From: Gilliamella apicola
GTDB lineage: Bacteria > Pseudomonadota > Gammaproteobacteria > Enterobacterales > Orbaceae
Reading direction: 5' to 3'
Assembly: GCF_003202915.1 (NCBI RefSeq)
Contig: NZ_QGLP01000004.1
Coordinates: 1 to 64,000, forward strand
DNA: 64,000 nt
Positions 56,452 through 64,000 of the stretch are shown in pieces. The translations under genes were made by a program, and so were the position numbers. The first letter of the stretch is position 1; the number at the start of each line of letters is the position of its first letter. The notes beneath the pieces were generated by a model. That model was given only the letters and a program-made list of their open reading frames with translations, was not told where the DNA came from and ran no database searches.

Positions 56452-56631
56452 ATGAATAAATTTAAGTTAGTCTTAATTATATTAACTATTTTGTTATTTG
56501 GTATTAAGCAATGTGAAAATAGACAAAAACAACGAGCTGATGAACTAATAAAAAAAGTAAAACCATTATTGGATAATCCAGAGCTTTACATTAACGACAT
56601 TAAAACTAAAGCAACTGAAAATAGCAAATAA
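56452..56631 (+). CDS. 59-residue membrane-anchored small protein
   Basis: A 59-codon frame with an N-terminal membrane anchor (NKFKLVLIILTILLFGI), then a Cys and a charged, helical tail (QRADELIKKVKPLLDNPELY). It has AGAG shortly before ATG and follows the broken ribbon-helix-helix gene by 14 bases. The topology resembles small phage or stress membrane proteins, or small lipoprotein-like peptides. No family is recognised. Confidence 0.5.
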   Translation: MNKFKLVLIILTILLFGIKQCENRQKQRADELIKKVKPLLDNPELYINDIKTKATENSK

Positions 56632-56694
56632 ATTTCATGTAAATAAATAGAGGGCTATAATGTAGCTAACTGAATAATAAAGTGGGCTAATATT

Positions 56695-57009
56695 ATGAAT
56701 TATAATCCTATTCATTTGCTAAAAGAGTGCAATGGTATGAGTGATATTCGAGCTGAAATAGATCGAATTGATCACCTAGTGATTGAACTATTATCTACTC
56801 GATTTGAATATGTGAAAGAAGCAAGTAAATTTAAGAAAAATACAGTAGATGTGCAAGCTAAAGAGCGTTTTGACAGTATGCTTGAACAACGAAAGCTTTG
56901 GGCTAATGAGTTAGGTCTTGATGGTAATGTCATTAAAGAGTTGTATGCTAATTTAGTTAGATATTTTATTGATGAAGAATTAAAGCATTTCCAAAACAGA
57001 GAAAAATAA
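56695..57009 (+). CDS. PchB-like chorismate mutase/isochorismate-pyruvate lyase
   Basis: The 104-residue all-helical protein aligns with Pseudomonas PchB nearly end to end: ECNGMSDIRAEIDRIDHLVI, LLSTRFEYVKEASKFK, then LEQRKLWANELGLDGNVI. Arg and Lys of the active site (RFEYVK and KFKK, Lys42 region) are kept. PchB Gln90 is Glu here (FIDEELKHF). PchB makes salicylate from isochorismate and has weak chorismate mutase activity; other AroQ enzymes with Glu at this place are mutases. No pchA or menF is nearby, so which reaction dominates is open. Confidence 0.75.
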   Translation: MNYNPIHLLKECNGMSDIRAEIDRIDHLVIELLSTRFEYVKEASKFKKNTVDVQAKERFDSMLEQRKLWANELGLDGNVIKELYANLVRYFIDEELKHFQNREK

Positions 57010-57088
57010 TTACGCTAAACGGTTATTAAAAACTTTGTTTTTAATGTTTTGATTTGTAGGTTGAATGTTTATTCATTGTATCTAATTT

Positions 57089-57120
57089 TCCCAACATTAT
57101 TTATCTAGATAACGTTGGGA
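57089..57120. other. Hairpin between chorismate-mutase-like gene and ureG
   Basis: TCCCAAC (57089-57095) pairs with GTTGGGA (57114-57120), with inner TTAT/ATAA pairing. T runs are poor on both strands, so it is only a possible end signal for the two convergent genes. Confidence 0.4.
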
Positions 57121-57132
57121 ATGTCATAAAAC

Positions 57133-57750
57133 TTATTTAAATAAGCCAGCGCTTTCAATGAATTCAATAACTTTTTCTAATCCTTGTTTAGTCCGTAAAT
57201 TAGTAAATGCCCATGGTTTATCAATGCGCATTTTATTGGTATCAGATTCCATCACGGCTAAAGAAGCACCGACATAGGGGGCCAGATCAATTTTATTAAT
57301 GACTAAAAAGTCTGATTTAGTTATACCGGGGCCGCCTTTTCTGGGAATTTTTTCGCCTTCAGCAACATCAATGACGTAAATAGTCAGATCGGCCAATTCA
57401 GGACTAAAAGTTGCACTAAGATTATCACCACCACTTTCAATAAAAATAATATCTAAATCGGAAAATTTTTCCATTAATCCTTCAACGGCAGCTAAATTCA
57501 TTGAAGCATCCTCGCGAATTGCCGTATGTGGGCAGCCACCAGTTTCAACACCAACAATACGTTCTGGCTCTAAAGCTTTTGCATCGGTTAAAATTCGCTG
57601 ATCTTCTTTTGTATAAATATCGTTGGTGACAACGGCTAATTGATATTTATTGCGCATGGTTTTACAGAGCATTTCAAGTAGGGCTGTCTTACCTGACCCC
57701 ACCGGTCCCCCAACTCCAATTCTTAGTGGTGTATGAGCAATGGTATTCAT
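57133..57750 (-). CDS. ureG: Urease accessory GTPase UreG
   Basis: The 205-residue SIMIBI GTPase has P-loop [17 protein letters not shown] (about 12-28), EDQRILTDA, the nickel Cys-Pro-His motif [13 protein letters not shown] (about 71-83), [17 protein letters not shown] and the G4 motif [11 protein letters not shown]. It delivers nickel during urease assembly with UreD, UreF and UreE. It is last in the urt-ure cluster, 41 bases after ureF. Confidence 0.97.
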   Translation of the reverse strand: MNTIAHTPLRIGVGGPVGSGKTALLEMLCKTMRNKYQLAVVTNDIYTKEDQRILTDAKALEPERIVGVETGGCPHTAIREDASMNLAAVEGLMEKFSDLDIIFIESGGDNLSATFSPELADLTIYVIDVAEGEKIPRKGGPGITKSDFLVINKIDLAPYVGASLAVMESDTNKMRIDKPWAFTNLRTKQGLEKVIEFIESAGLFK

Positions 57751-57791
57751 AATATCTTCTCTTATTCTATAATTTTAATAACTCGGTTAAT

Positions 57792-58451
57792 TTATGATCT
57801 AAATAGTCTAGAGTATTGGTTTTCGTGGCAACTACTGGCAATAGCTACTAAAGGAGAACCCGCGCCAATATCATTATCTTCAATTGCATTCGCCTGAGTA
57901 ATTATTGAAGGTAATAATGTTGATAACTGATAAATCAGTTGCTGTCCTGCTTGTTGTCCCAAAGGGACTAATTTTATTGCTGCCATAATATTGCTTTCGA
58001 GCCAACTGTAACTCCAACTTATTTGTAGATCTTCTAATGAAATTTTACTGGTCGCTCCATACCAAGCAAATCCAGCAAGTTGTGACTGCATTAATAAATT
58101 TTGCCATGGATAAATAACCCCTAGTCCTTGTAGAAATCGAAAAAAGGCTTTGCCTCGTTGCTGTTCTTCAAGTCTTAATTCGCTTGTTTCTCGTTGACGT
58201 AGTAAATTTTTGAGCCAATCACTAAAACCTTGTTCATCTTGATGAATGCTACAACGATAAAGTCGAGCTAAAATAGGTAAATCACAGAATAGCAATGTGC
58301 TATACATTTGCTGTATTAACCAATCTTTAGTTTCGATTTGATTGGTTACCCATTTGGCTTCAACAGCCCATTCTAATCCTTGAGAATAGGTGAATCCGCC
58401 AACCGGTAAGTTGGCACTGGCTAATTGTAAGTTACGTAAATATTCAAGCAT
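57792..58451 (-). CDS. ureF: Urease accessory protein UreF
   Basis: From ATG at 58451 (minus strand) the 219-residue helical protein starts MLEYLRNLQLASANLPVGGF, followed by TYSQGLEWAV, and ends SCHENQYSRLFRS, both typical of UreF. It gates UreG GTPase activity in the activation complex. The frame stays open 29 codons further, into ureE, but the family start is clear at 58451, 10 bases after the ureE stop. Confidence 0.93.
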   Translation of the reverse strand: MLEYLRNLQLASANLPVGGFTYSQGLEWAVEAKWVTNQIETKDWLIQQMYSTLLFCDLPILARLYRCSIHQDEQGFSDWLKNLLRQRETSELRLEEQQRGKAFFRFLQGLGVIYPWQNLLMQSQLAGFAWYGATSKISLEDLQISWSYSWLESNIMAAIKLVPLGQQAGQQLIYQLSTLLPSIITQANAIEDNDIGAGSPLVAIASSCHENQYSRLFRS

Positions 58452-58461
58452 ATTTTTTATC

Positions 58462-58929
58462 TTAATGGTGATGGTGACCGATAGCACTACTTTGATAGGC
58501 GCCTGCTTCAGGTTCAAATGGTGCCTGTTCAACAACAACGTTAATACCTAATTGTGTTAACATTTCATCAAGTACATGATCATGTTGATAACGAACAAAG
58601 TCTGCGGCAATTTGTAATGGAACATGTCGATTACCTAAATGGTAACATGCTCTGGCTAATAACAATTTATCATTGCAGTAGGCTGTCGATACGGTTTCGT
58701 TTGCCGCCAACACTTCAATAATCATTGATTCATCTTCGGTTGCAAGATAATCACCACCGCGAATCAATAAACCTCTAGGTAATATAACACCGGCTTCCTG
58801 ACCACTTTTAAGCACAATTTTAATGCGACTTTTTATGCGGCTATCAATATTTAATATGGTACTATCATTGACTGATCGTAGTTGTATTTTTGTTAATGGT
58901 TTAGTAATGATTTTTGTAAAAATTATCAT
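58462..58929 (-). CDS. ureE: Urease accessory nickel chaperone UreE
   Basis: From ATG at 58929 the 155-residue protein has the UreE peptide-binding N-terminal domain (LPRGLLIRGGDYLATEDES) and metallochaperone domain with ARACYHLGNRHVPLQI and YQHDHVLDEML. It ends in four His residues (SAIGHHHH), a short version of the His-rich tail seen in Klebsiella. It supplies nickel to UreG. The open frame extends 23 codons upstream into the end of ureC, but this start fits the family length. Confidence 0.93.
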   Translation of the reverse strand: MIIFTKIITKPLTKIQLRSVNDSTILNIDSRIKSRIKIVLKSGQEAGVILPRGLLIRGGDYLATEDESMIIEVLAANETVSTAYCNDKLLLARACYHLGNRHVPLQIAADFVRYQHDHVLDEMLTQLGINVVVEQAPFEPEAGAYQSSAIGHHHH

Positions 58930-58948
58930 GATGTTGAATTCCAATTCA

Positions 58949-60652
58949 TTAAAATAAAAAGTATCTTTGCGCCATTGGTAATATAGAAGCAGCTTCACAA
59001 CTTAGTAAGTGATTATCCGCTTTAACTTCATACGTTTGGGCATCAACTTCAATATTGGGTTGCCATGCATTATGTAGCATGTCTTGTTTTTTAATCTGTC
59101 GGCAATTTTTTGCTACGCCAATCAAACTTTTTAATCCTAAATTTTGTGCTACATTTAAATCGGCAGCCGCTTGTGAAATAAATGTCATTCTGGATAAAGA
59201 GCCTGCTTTACCTAAGGTTGCAAACATTGGGCGATAGTGTACGGGTTGTGGTGTGGGAATTGAGGCATTAATATCTCCCATTTCGGCGTAAGCTATCATT
59301 CCTGCTTTAAGAATTAAACTAGGTTTGACACCAAAAAAAGCGGCTTGCCAAATGACAAGGTCGGCTAATTTTCCTACTTCTATAGATCCCACTTCATGAC
59401 TTATACCATGGGTAATAGCAGGATTTATCGTGTATTTAGCCAGATAGCGTTTAACCCTAAAATTATCATTTTGTTCATTATCTGGAGGTAATGCACCACG
59501 TTGTACTTTCATTTTATGAGCTGTTTGCCATGTTCTTATAATAACTTCGCTAACACGCCCCATGGCTTGTGAATCTGATGAGATCATCGAAAATGCACCT
59601 AAATCATGTAGTATATCTTCTGCGGCAATGGTTTCTCTGCGTATTCTTGATTCAGCAAAAGCGACATCTTCTGCAATTCCGGCATCGAGATGGTGACAAA
59701 CCATCAACATATCTAAATGTTCATCTATGGTATTGATGGTATAAGGGCGGGTAGGATTAGTCGAGGAAGGTAAAATATTTGCATAACCACAGGCTTTAAT
59801 AATATCCGGAGCATGACCACCTCCGGCTCCTTCTGTATGATAAGTATGAATGGTTCTATCACCAATGGCAGCTAAAGTGTCTTCAACAAAACCTGACTCA
59901 TTGAGGGTATCGGTATGAATAGCAACTTGTACATCCATCTTATCTGCTACATCAAGGCAATTACTAATTGCTTGTGGCGTTGAGCCCCAATCTTCATGTA
60001 ATTTTAAGCCAATAGCGCCAGCATTGACTTGTTCGATTAATGGTTCGATAACACTGCAATTCCCTTTAGCTAACAATCCAATATTCACTGGCAAATTATC
60101 ACAGGCTTGTAATATTTTTTCGATATGCCATTTACCTGGTGTACATGTGGTTGCGTTGGTTCCTGTTGCTGGGCCGGTACCACCACCGATAAATGTGGTT
60201 ATTCCTGAGCAAATAGCCTCTTCGGCTTGTTGTGGGCATATGAAATGGATATGAGAGTCAATTCCGCCTGCTGTAACAATGCTATTTTCGCCAGCAATAA
60301 TTTCAGTGCTAGCGCCAATAGCAATGGTTATATCTGGTTGTATATCTGGATTTCCCGCTTTACCAATAGCTAAAATACGTCCATTTTTAATGCCAATATC
60401 AGCTTTAACAATTCCCCAATGATCAATGATTAAAGCATTGGTTATTACAACATCCGCAACCAAATCTGCACATAATTGACTTTGTCCCATACCATCACGA
60501 ATTACTTTCCCACCACCAAATTTAACCTCTTCACCATAAGTAGTGAAATCTTGCTCAACTTGTATCCATAACTCGGTGTCGGCTAAGCGAACTTTATCTC
60601 CGGTGGTTGGGCCAAACATTTCTGCATACGCTTGTCTAGAAATATTACTCAT
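58949..60652 (-). CDS. ureC: Urease subunit alpha UreC
   Basis: Starting at the second Met (60652; [20 protein letters not shown]) the 567-residue protein carries every catalytic element: His pair in [10 protein letters not shown] (about 134-136), carbamylated Lys in [12 protein letters not shown] (about 217), [12 protein letters not shown] (about 246), [13 protein letters not shown] (about 272), the flap MVCHHLD with Cys (about 319) and SSDSQAMGR with Asp (about 360). It hydrolyses urea to ammonia and carbamate. It overlaps ureB by eight bases. Confidence 0.98.
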   Translation of the reverse strand: MSNISRQAYAEMFGPTTGDKVRLADTELWIQVEQDFTTYGEEVKFGGGKVIRDGMGQSQLCADLVADVVITNALIIDHWGIVKADIGIKNGRILAIGKAGNPDIQPDITIAIGASTEIIAGENSIVTAGGIDSHIHFICPQQAEEAICSGITTFIGGGTGPATGTNATTCTPGKWHIEKILQACDNLPVNIGLLAKGNCSVIEPLIEQVNAGAIGLKLHEDWGSTPQAISNCLDVADKMDVQVAIHTDTLNESGFVEDTLAAIGDRTIHTYHTEGAGGGHAPDIIKACGYANILPSSTNPTRPYTINTIDEHLDMLMVCHHLDAGIAEDVAFAESRIRRETIAAEDILHDLGAFSMISSDSQAMGRVSEVIIRTWQTAHKMKVQRGALPPDNEQNDNFRVKRYLAKYTINPAITHGISHEVGSIEVGKLADLVIWQAAFFGVKPSLILKAGMIAYAEMGDINASIPTPQPVHYRPMFATLGKAGSLSRMTFISQAAADLNVAQNLGLKSLIGVAKNCRQIKKQDMLHNAWQPNIEVDAQTYEVKADNHLLSCEAASILPMAQRYFLF

Positions 60653-60974
60653 TTTCAATTCCTTTATTATCTAATGCACCCATTACTGCGCCTTGGAATC
60701 CATACACTTGCCTTTTACCAGCCAGTTCAACTAGCACTACAGTACGGCTTTGGCCTGGCTCAAACCGTACCGCTGTACCGGCTGCAATATCTAAGCGATA
60801 TCCATAGCTTTTGGCTCGATCAAATTTTAAGGCTTGATTAACCTCGAAAAAATGATAATGAGAACCTATTTGAATCGGTCTATCACTATGATTAGCAACT
60901 GTTATTTGAATGGTTTTACGATTTTTATTTAATTCAATATTACCCGCTTGTACAATCACTTGGCCTGGAATCAT
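60645..60974 (-). CDS. ureB: Urease subunit beta UreB
   Basis: The 109-residue protein has standard UreB length and motifs: [54 protein letters not shown] and [10 protein letters not shown]. It is a structural subunit of the urease trimer. It sits 12 bases after ureA and overlaps ureC. Confidence 0.97.
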   Translation of the reverse strand: MIPGQVIVQAGNIELNKNRKTIQITVANHSDRPIQIGSHYHFFEVNQALKFDRAKSYGYRLDIAAGTAVRFEPGQSRTVVLVELAGKRQVYGFQGAVMGALDNKGIENE

Positions 60975-60986
60975 ATAATTTACCTT

Positions 60987-61289
60987 TTAAATAATAGGAT
61001 TATGAACAGTAACTAATTTAGTACCATCAGGAAATGTTGCTTCAACCTGAACATCTTGGATCATATCGGCAACTCCCTCCATTACGTCGTTACGCGTTAA
61101 GACTTTCCGTCCTAAATTCATTAATTGAGTAACGGTTAAACCATCTCTAGCACCTTCTAAAATTGCGGCACTAATTAGTGCTATTGATTCAGGATAATTT
61201 AATTTTACCCCTCGTGCTTTTCGCCTTTCGGCTAGTAGTGCTGCTGTAAATAGTAATAATTTGTCTTTTTCTCTCGGTGTTAATTTCAT
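60987..61289 (-). CDS. ureA: Urease subunit gamma UreA
   Basis: The 100-residue protein is almost the same as Klebsiella Ure[41 protein letters not shown] and [19 protein letters not shown], ending PII. Separate UreA and UreB (not fused) indicate the typical three-subunit bacterial urease. It follows ureD by 33 bases. Confidence 0.97.
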   Translation of the reverse strand: MKLTPREKDKLLLFTAALLAERRKARGVKLNYPESIALISAAILEGARDGLTVTQLMNLGRKVLTRNDVMEGVADMIQDVQVEATFPDGTKLVTVHNPII

Positions 61290-61322
61290 TGTTTTTTTCT
61301 CATCATATTTATAAAAAGTAAT

Positions 61323-62165
61323 TTAGGTCGCCCAAATTCGAGGTGGGCATGCAGGTAGATTGATAATTAATGGACGTAATAACGACCATAATCGCTGTAA
61401 ATATTGCTGACAAATCTGATTGTCATTGGCCAACAAACGAACGATTAATAATTGTCCTAGAGCCGTTGCGCCTATTGGAATAATGCTATCTTCAAGCCGT
61501 TTTTGTACTAGTTGTAAAATGGCAGGCTCAATAGGGTAGGCAAATAAAGTCGCACTATATGTGTAATTACCTATAGGAGCACAATTACCATTAATAATTT
61601 TTAAGTGCTCATCAAGACCTAATTCATCAGGTAAATTAATTGTCAGACGGCTTTTGATATTGCCTTTTTCAAATTTTTCATGCATAACTGGACGACCAAA
61701 GCACAAATTTTCCCAACCTAGCAATCGACTTCCTAAGGCTAAATTAAATTCAGTTGTTAAATTAGCGTTGCTGCCATTAAAAAAAATATTTTCTTGAGGT
61801 AACCATTCAATAATACTATCTGATGCTAAAGTCACTTTTTGTTTTAACTGCGCAATATTATTGTGACTACGATAATATTTACTGGCTCCGGGCATAGTCA
61901 TTAATAGATGGCTATCGTGATCTAAAAAAATATCTAGCTCAAGTTTATCGCCCCCCACAATTCCCCCCGGAGGATGGAGTAAATATATATGGCAAGGTTT
62001 TCCTTCTGGATAGAATGGACGTTGTATAGTTAAAGGCCCTTGTTGTTGACGATCAACTAACTCAGTTCGCTGTAGTTCACCATTTCCAAAACGGTTAGCA
62101 AAAGATAGTGATAGTTTACCTAACCAGCCATTAGCATTGTTTTTAGCTGTATTGTTTTGAATCAT
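61323..62165 (-). CDS. ureD: Urease accessory protein UreD
   Basis: The 280-residue protein has UreD features: GPLTIQRPFYPEGKPCHIYL, LHPPGGIVGGDKLEL, MTMPGASKYYRS, WLPQENIFFNGS and GWENLCFGRP. It scaffolds the UreFG complex on apo-urease. It starts the ure genes, overlaps urtE by four bases, and so is translationally tied to the urea transporter genes. Confidence 0.95.
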   Translation of the reverse strand: MIQNNTAKNNANGWLGKLSLSFANRFGNGELQRTELVDRQQQGPLTIQRPFYPEGKPCHIYLLHPPGGIVGGDKLELDIFLDHDSHLLMTMPGASKYYRSHNNIAQLKQKVTLASDSIIEWLPQENIFFNGSNANLTTEFNLALGSRLLGWENLCFGRPVMHEKFEKGNIKSRLTINLPDELGLDEHLKIINGNCAPIGNYTYSATLFAYPIEPAILQLVQKRLEDSIIPIGATALGQLLIVRLLANDNQICQQYLQRLWSLLRPLIINLPACPPRIWAT

Positions 62166-62860
62166 ACTGTTAAATAATTTTTAATTAAATCTGGTGTTAA
62201 TTGTGCTAAGCAACCATTGGCAATATTACGTCCACGATCAAGCAAATAAAAATCATCAGCAACCATTTGAATAAAAGGTAATTTTTGTTCGACCAATAGT
62301 ACAGTTAAGCCTAGTTCATGATTAAGTCGATTAATGATCGAACCTATATCATGTACGATATTGGGTTGAATCCCTTCAGTCGGTTCATCTAAAATTAATA
62401 AAGAAGGTTCGATAACCAGTGCTCTACCAATGGCTAATTGCTGTTGCTGTCCTCCAGACAGATCGCCGCCACGACGGTTTCTCATCTCTTTTAATACCGG
62501 GAATAACGAATAAACTAAATCAGGTATTTTTGCTGCCCGTGATCTTTTAGCCGCAAGACCAACTCGCAAATTCTCTTCAACAGTTAATTGAGAAAAGATT
62601 TGTCTTCCTTGTGGCACATAACCTATCCCCATATAGGCACGAGTCTCGATAGATTTATGGGTGATATCGGTGTCTTTAAATTGTATATTGCCTTTTTTGA
62701 TTTTTAAATTTCCCATAATAGACTGTACCAGCGTGGTTTTACCAACTCCATTACGTCCCATGAGACAAGTACATTTACCTTTAGCTAAAGAGAGATCGAT
62801 ATCCCATAAAATATGCGTCTGCCCATAGAATTGATTTATGTTAGATAATTTAAGCAACAT
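62162..62860 (-). CDS. urtE: Urea ABC transporter ATP-binding protein UrtE
   Basis: The 232-residue LivF-type ATPase has Walker A GRNGVGKTT (about 36), signature LSGGQQQQLAIGR (about 134) and Walker [13 protein letters not shown] (about 154). NQFYGQTHILWDID and MGIGYVPQGRQIF match UrtE over generic LivF. It pairs with UrtD to drive urea uptake. It overlaps urtD by 11 bases and ureD by four. Confidence 0.92.
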   Translation of the reverse strand: MLLKLSNINQFYGQTHILWDIDLSLAKGKCTCLMGRNGVGKTTLVQSIMGNLKIKKGNIQFKDTDITHKSIETRAYMGIGYVPQGRQIFSQLTVEENLRVGLAAKRSRAAKIPDLVYSLFPVLKEMRNRRGGDLSGGQQQQLAIGRALVIEPSLLILDEPTEGIQPNIVHDIGSIINRLNHELGLTVLLVEQKLPFIQMVADDFYLLDRGRNIANGCLAQLTPDLIKNYLTV

Positions 62861-63710
62861 TAACGTTCCTCCCTGTGGTAGATTGTCCTAAATAGACTTC
62901 AATCACTTTAGGATTATTCTGTACTTGCTCCATATTACCTTCCGCCAAGATTGAACCCTGATGTAATACCGAAACCGTTTTGGCAATTTGGCGAACGAAA
63001 TCCATATCATGTTCAACCACAACTAATGTATGTTTGCCGGCTAACGAATTTAATAACTCTGCGGTTTTATCCATTTCTTGAGTTGTCATCCCAGCAACGG
63101 GCTCATCAACTAACAGCAGTTGAGGCTTTTGCATTAATAACATTCCCAATTCTAACCACTGTTTTTGTCCATGAGATAAAATAGCGGCAGATTCATTACG
63201 CATCTCCATTAAACCGATTAGTAAAAGTATCTCTTCTATCTGTTCTTGTTCTATCTGGTTAACTTGATGGCGAAGAGTATGCCAAACTGTTTTTTTTCCA
63301 GCATTGGCTATCATTAAATTATCATTCACAGTTAATGCTTCAAATACTGTCGGTTTTTGAAATTTACGCCCGATGCCAGCTTGGGCAATTTGTGGTTCAT
63401 CCATGGTTAATAAGTTAAGTTTTTGACCAAACCAAGCGGTACCAGATTGTGGTTTGGTTTTACCTGTGATTACATCCATCATGGTGGTTTTACCGGCGCC
63501 ATTAGGGCCAATAATGCAGCGTAATTCACCCTGTTTAATATAAAGATTCAATTCATTTATCGCTTTAAAACTATCAAAGCTAACGTTAATTCCTTCTAAA
63601 TAAAGAATAATACCTTTAGTGGTATCTAAATCGGGTTGCGGTGACGCTTCATAATCTTTAAGAAATGAGGAGGCCGATTTTAAATTTTGCTTTAGAGGAT
63701 TTTTATTCAT
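62850..63710 (-). CDS. urtD: Urea ABC transporter ATP-binding protein UrtD
   Basis: From ATG at 63710 the 286-residue LivG-type ATPase has Walker A GPNGAGKTTMMDVITG (about 80), LSHGQKQWLELGM (about 180) and LLLVDEPVAGMT (about 200). The Trp-rich LSHGQKQWLE signature is typical of UrtD. The ATG overlaps the TGA of urtC (ATGA). The open frame runs further upstream, but that part is read as UrtC in another frame. Confidence 0.93.
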   Translation of the reverse strand: MNKNPLKQNLKSASSFLKDYEASPQPDLDTTKGIILYLEGINVSFDSFKAINELNLYIKQGELRCIIGPNGAGKTTMMDVITGKTKPQSGTAWFGQKLNLLTMDEPQIAQAGIGRKFQKPTVFEALTVNDNLMIANAGKKTVWHTLRHQVNQIEQEQIEEILLLIGLMEMRNESAAILSHGQKQWLELGMLLMQKPQLLLVDEPVAGMTTQEMDKTAELLNSLAGKHTLVVVEHDMDFVRQIAKTVSVLHQGSILAEGNMEQVQNNPKVIEVYLGQSTTGRNVNVA

Positions 63711-64000
63711 AAACTTGCCTCCTGTGGTTTTAGTTGCGGTTTTTTCGAATGAGTTAGCTTGAGTAAACCAACAATACCTTTTGGTAAAAATAGGGTAACT
63801 AATACAAACAGCAGACCTAAAGCAAATAACCATTCGTCAGGGAACCATACGGTGAAAAGTGATTTACAATAATTGACTAAAAATGCACCAACGATGGCGC
63901 CATATAAAGTCGCTCGACCACCAACAGCAACCCAAACGACAATTTCAATTGAATTAAGTGGTAAAAATTCAATGGGTGTGATAATTCCGACTTGTGGTAC
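63707..64000 (-). CDS. urtC: Urea ABC transporter permease UrtC (partial, C-terminal)
   Basis: On the minus strand the last 97 codons of UrtC enter from the window edge: VPQVGIITPIEF, SIEIVVWVAVGGRATLYGAI, FLVNYCKSLFTVWFPDEWLF and LVTLFLPKGIVGLL, then a polar tail. It is one of two LivHM-type permeases for urea. The stop overlaps the urtD start. The N-terminal part, and presumably urtB and urtA, lie beyond position 64000. Confidence 0.93.
   Translation of the reverse strand, partial: VPQVGIITPIEFLPLNSIEIVVWVAVGGRATLYGAIVGAFLVNYCKSLFTVWFPDEWLFALGLLFVLVTLFLPKGIVGLLKLTHSKKPQLKPQEASL

Noticed and set aside
63711-63833. Upstream extension of UrtD
   Set aside because: The same bases encode the conserved C-terminus of UrtC in another frame, and ATG 63710 overlaps its stop in the common ATGA style.

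Overview
The window is AT-rich gammaproteobacterial chromosome. Gene content and order (an rRNA operon tail followed by tRNA-Asp, tRNA-Trp, maoP and yifB; znuA-mepM; tolB-pal-cpoB-tRNA-Lys; aspS-nudB; yajC-secD-secF) match enterobacterial arrangements, but low GC and several foreign-looking blocks point to the Orbaceae (a Gilliamella-like insect gut symbiont). This assignment is inference from style and content, not from a search.

Layout. 1-669: end of 23S rRNA, 5S rRNA and two tRNAs. 0.8-10 kb: maoP, yifB, the Zur-type zinc importer znuABC, mepM, the PBP1b gene and mutM. 10.4-13.4 kb: tolB-pal-cpoB and tRNA-Lys. 13.7-19 kb: a Fur-box-controlled TonB receptor, then pepT with an AbgT-type transporter. 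19.2-24.1 kb: an operon for the oxidative branch of the TCA cycle (mitochondrial-type aconitase, an isocitrate dehydrogenase with NAD-type cofactor residues, citrate synthase) resembling the Bacteroides acn-icd-gltA operon. 24.3-32.7 kb: murJ, a tandem pair of unrecognised membrane proteins, dusC-moeB, and an M20 amidohydrolase/DUF3100/nicotinamidase-like operon. 33-41.1 kb: aspS-nudB, ubiD, a Sel1-repeat protein and ppc. 41.5-47.4 kb: nuoJKLMN, only the membrane-arm end of complex I, with many of the residues needed for proton translocation replaced. 47.5-50.8 kb: yajC-secD-secF. 50.9-56.6 kb: tRNA-Ala followed by a decayed prophage segment, lipoprotein cassettes, attachment-like repeats, a MarR/SRPBCC pair under an operator-promoter palindrome, and broken small genes. 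56.7-64 kb: a lone PchB/chorismate-mutase-like gene and, on the minus strand, urtC(partial)-urtDE-ureDABCEFG for urea import and hydrolysis.

How it fits together. PEP carboxylase supplies oxaloacetate and the acn-icd-gltA operon turns it with acetyl-CoA into 2-oxoglutarate. The urea transporter and urease can supply the ammonium needed to make glutamate from it. The most unusual element is the nuoJKLMN block: NuoK has lost both of its essential membrane glutamates and NuoM has lost several channel residues, so it is either decaying or has been repurposed.
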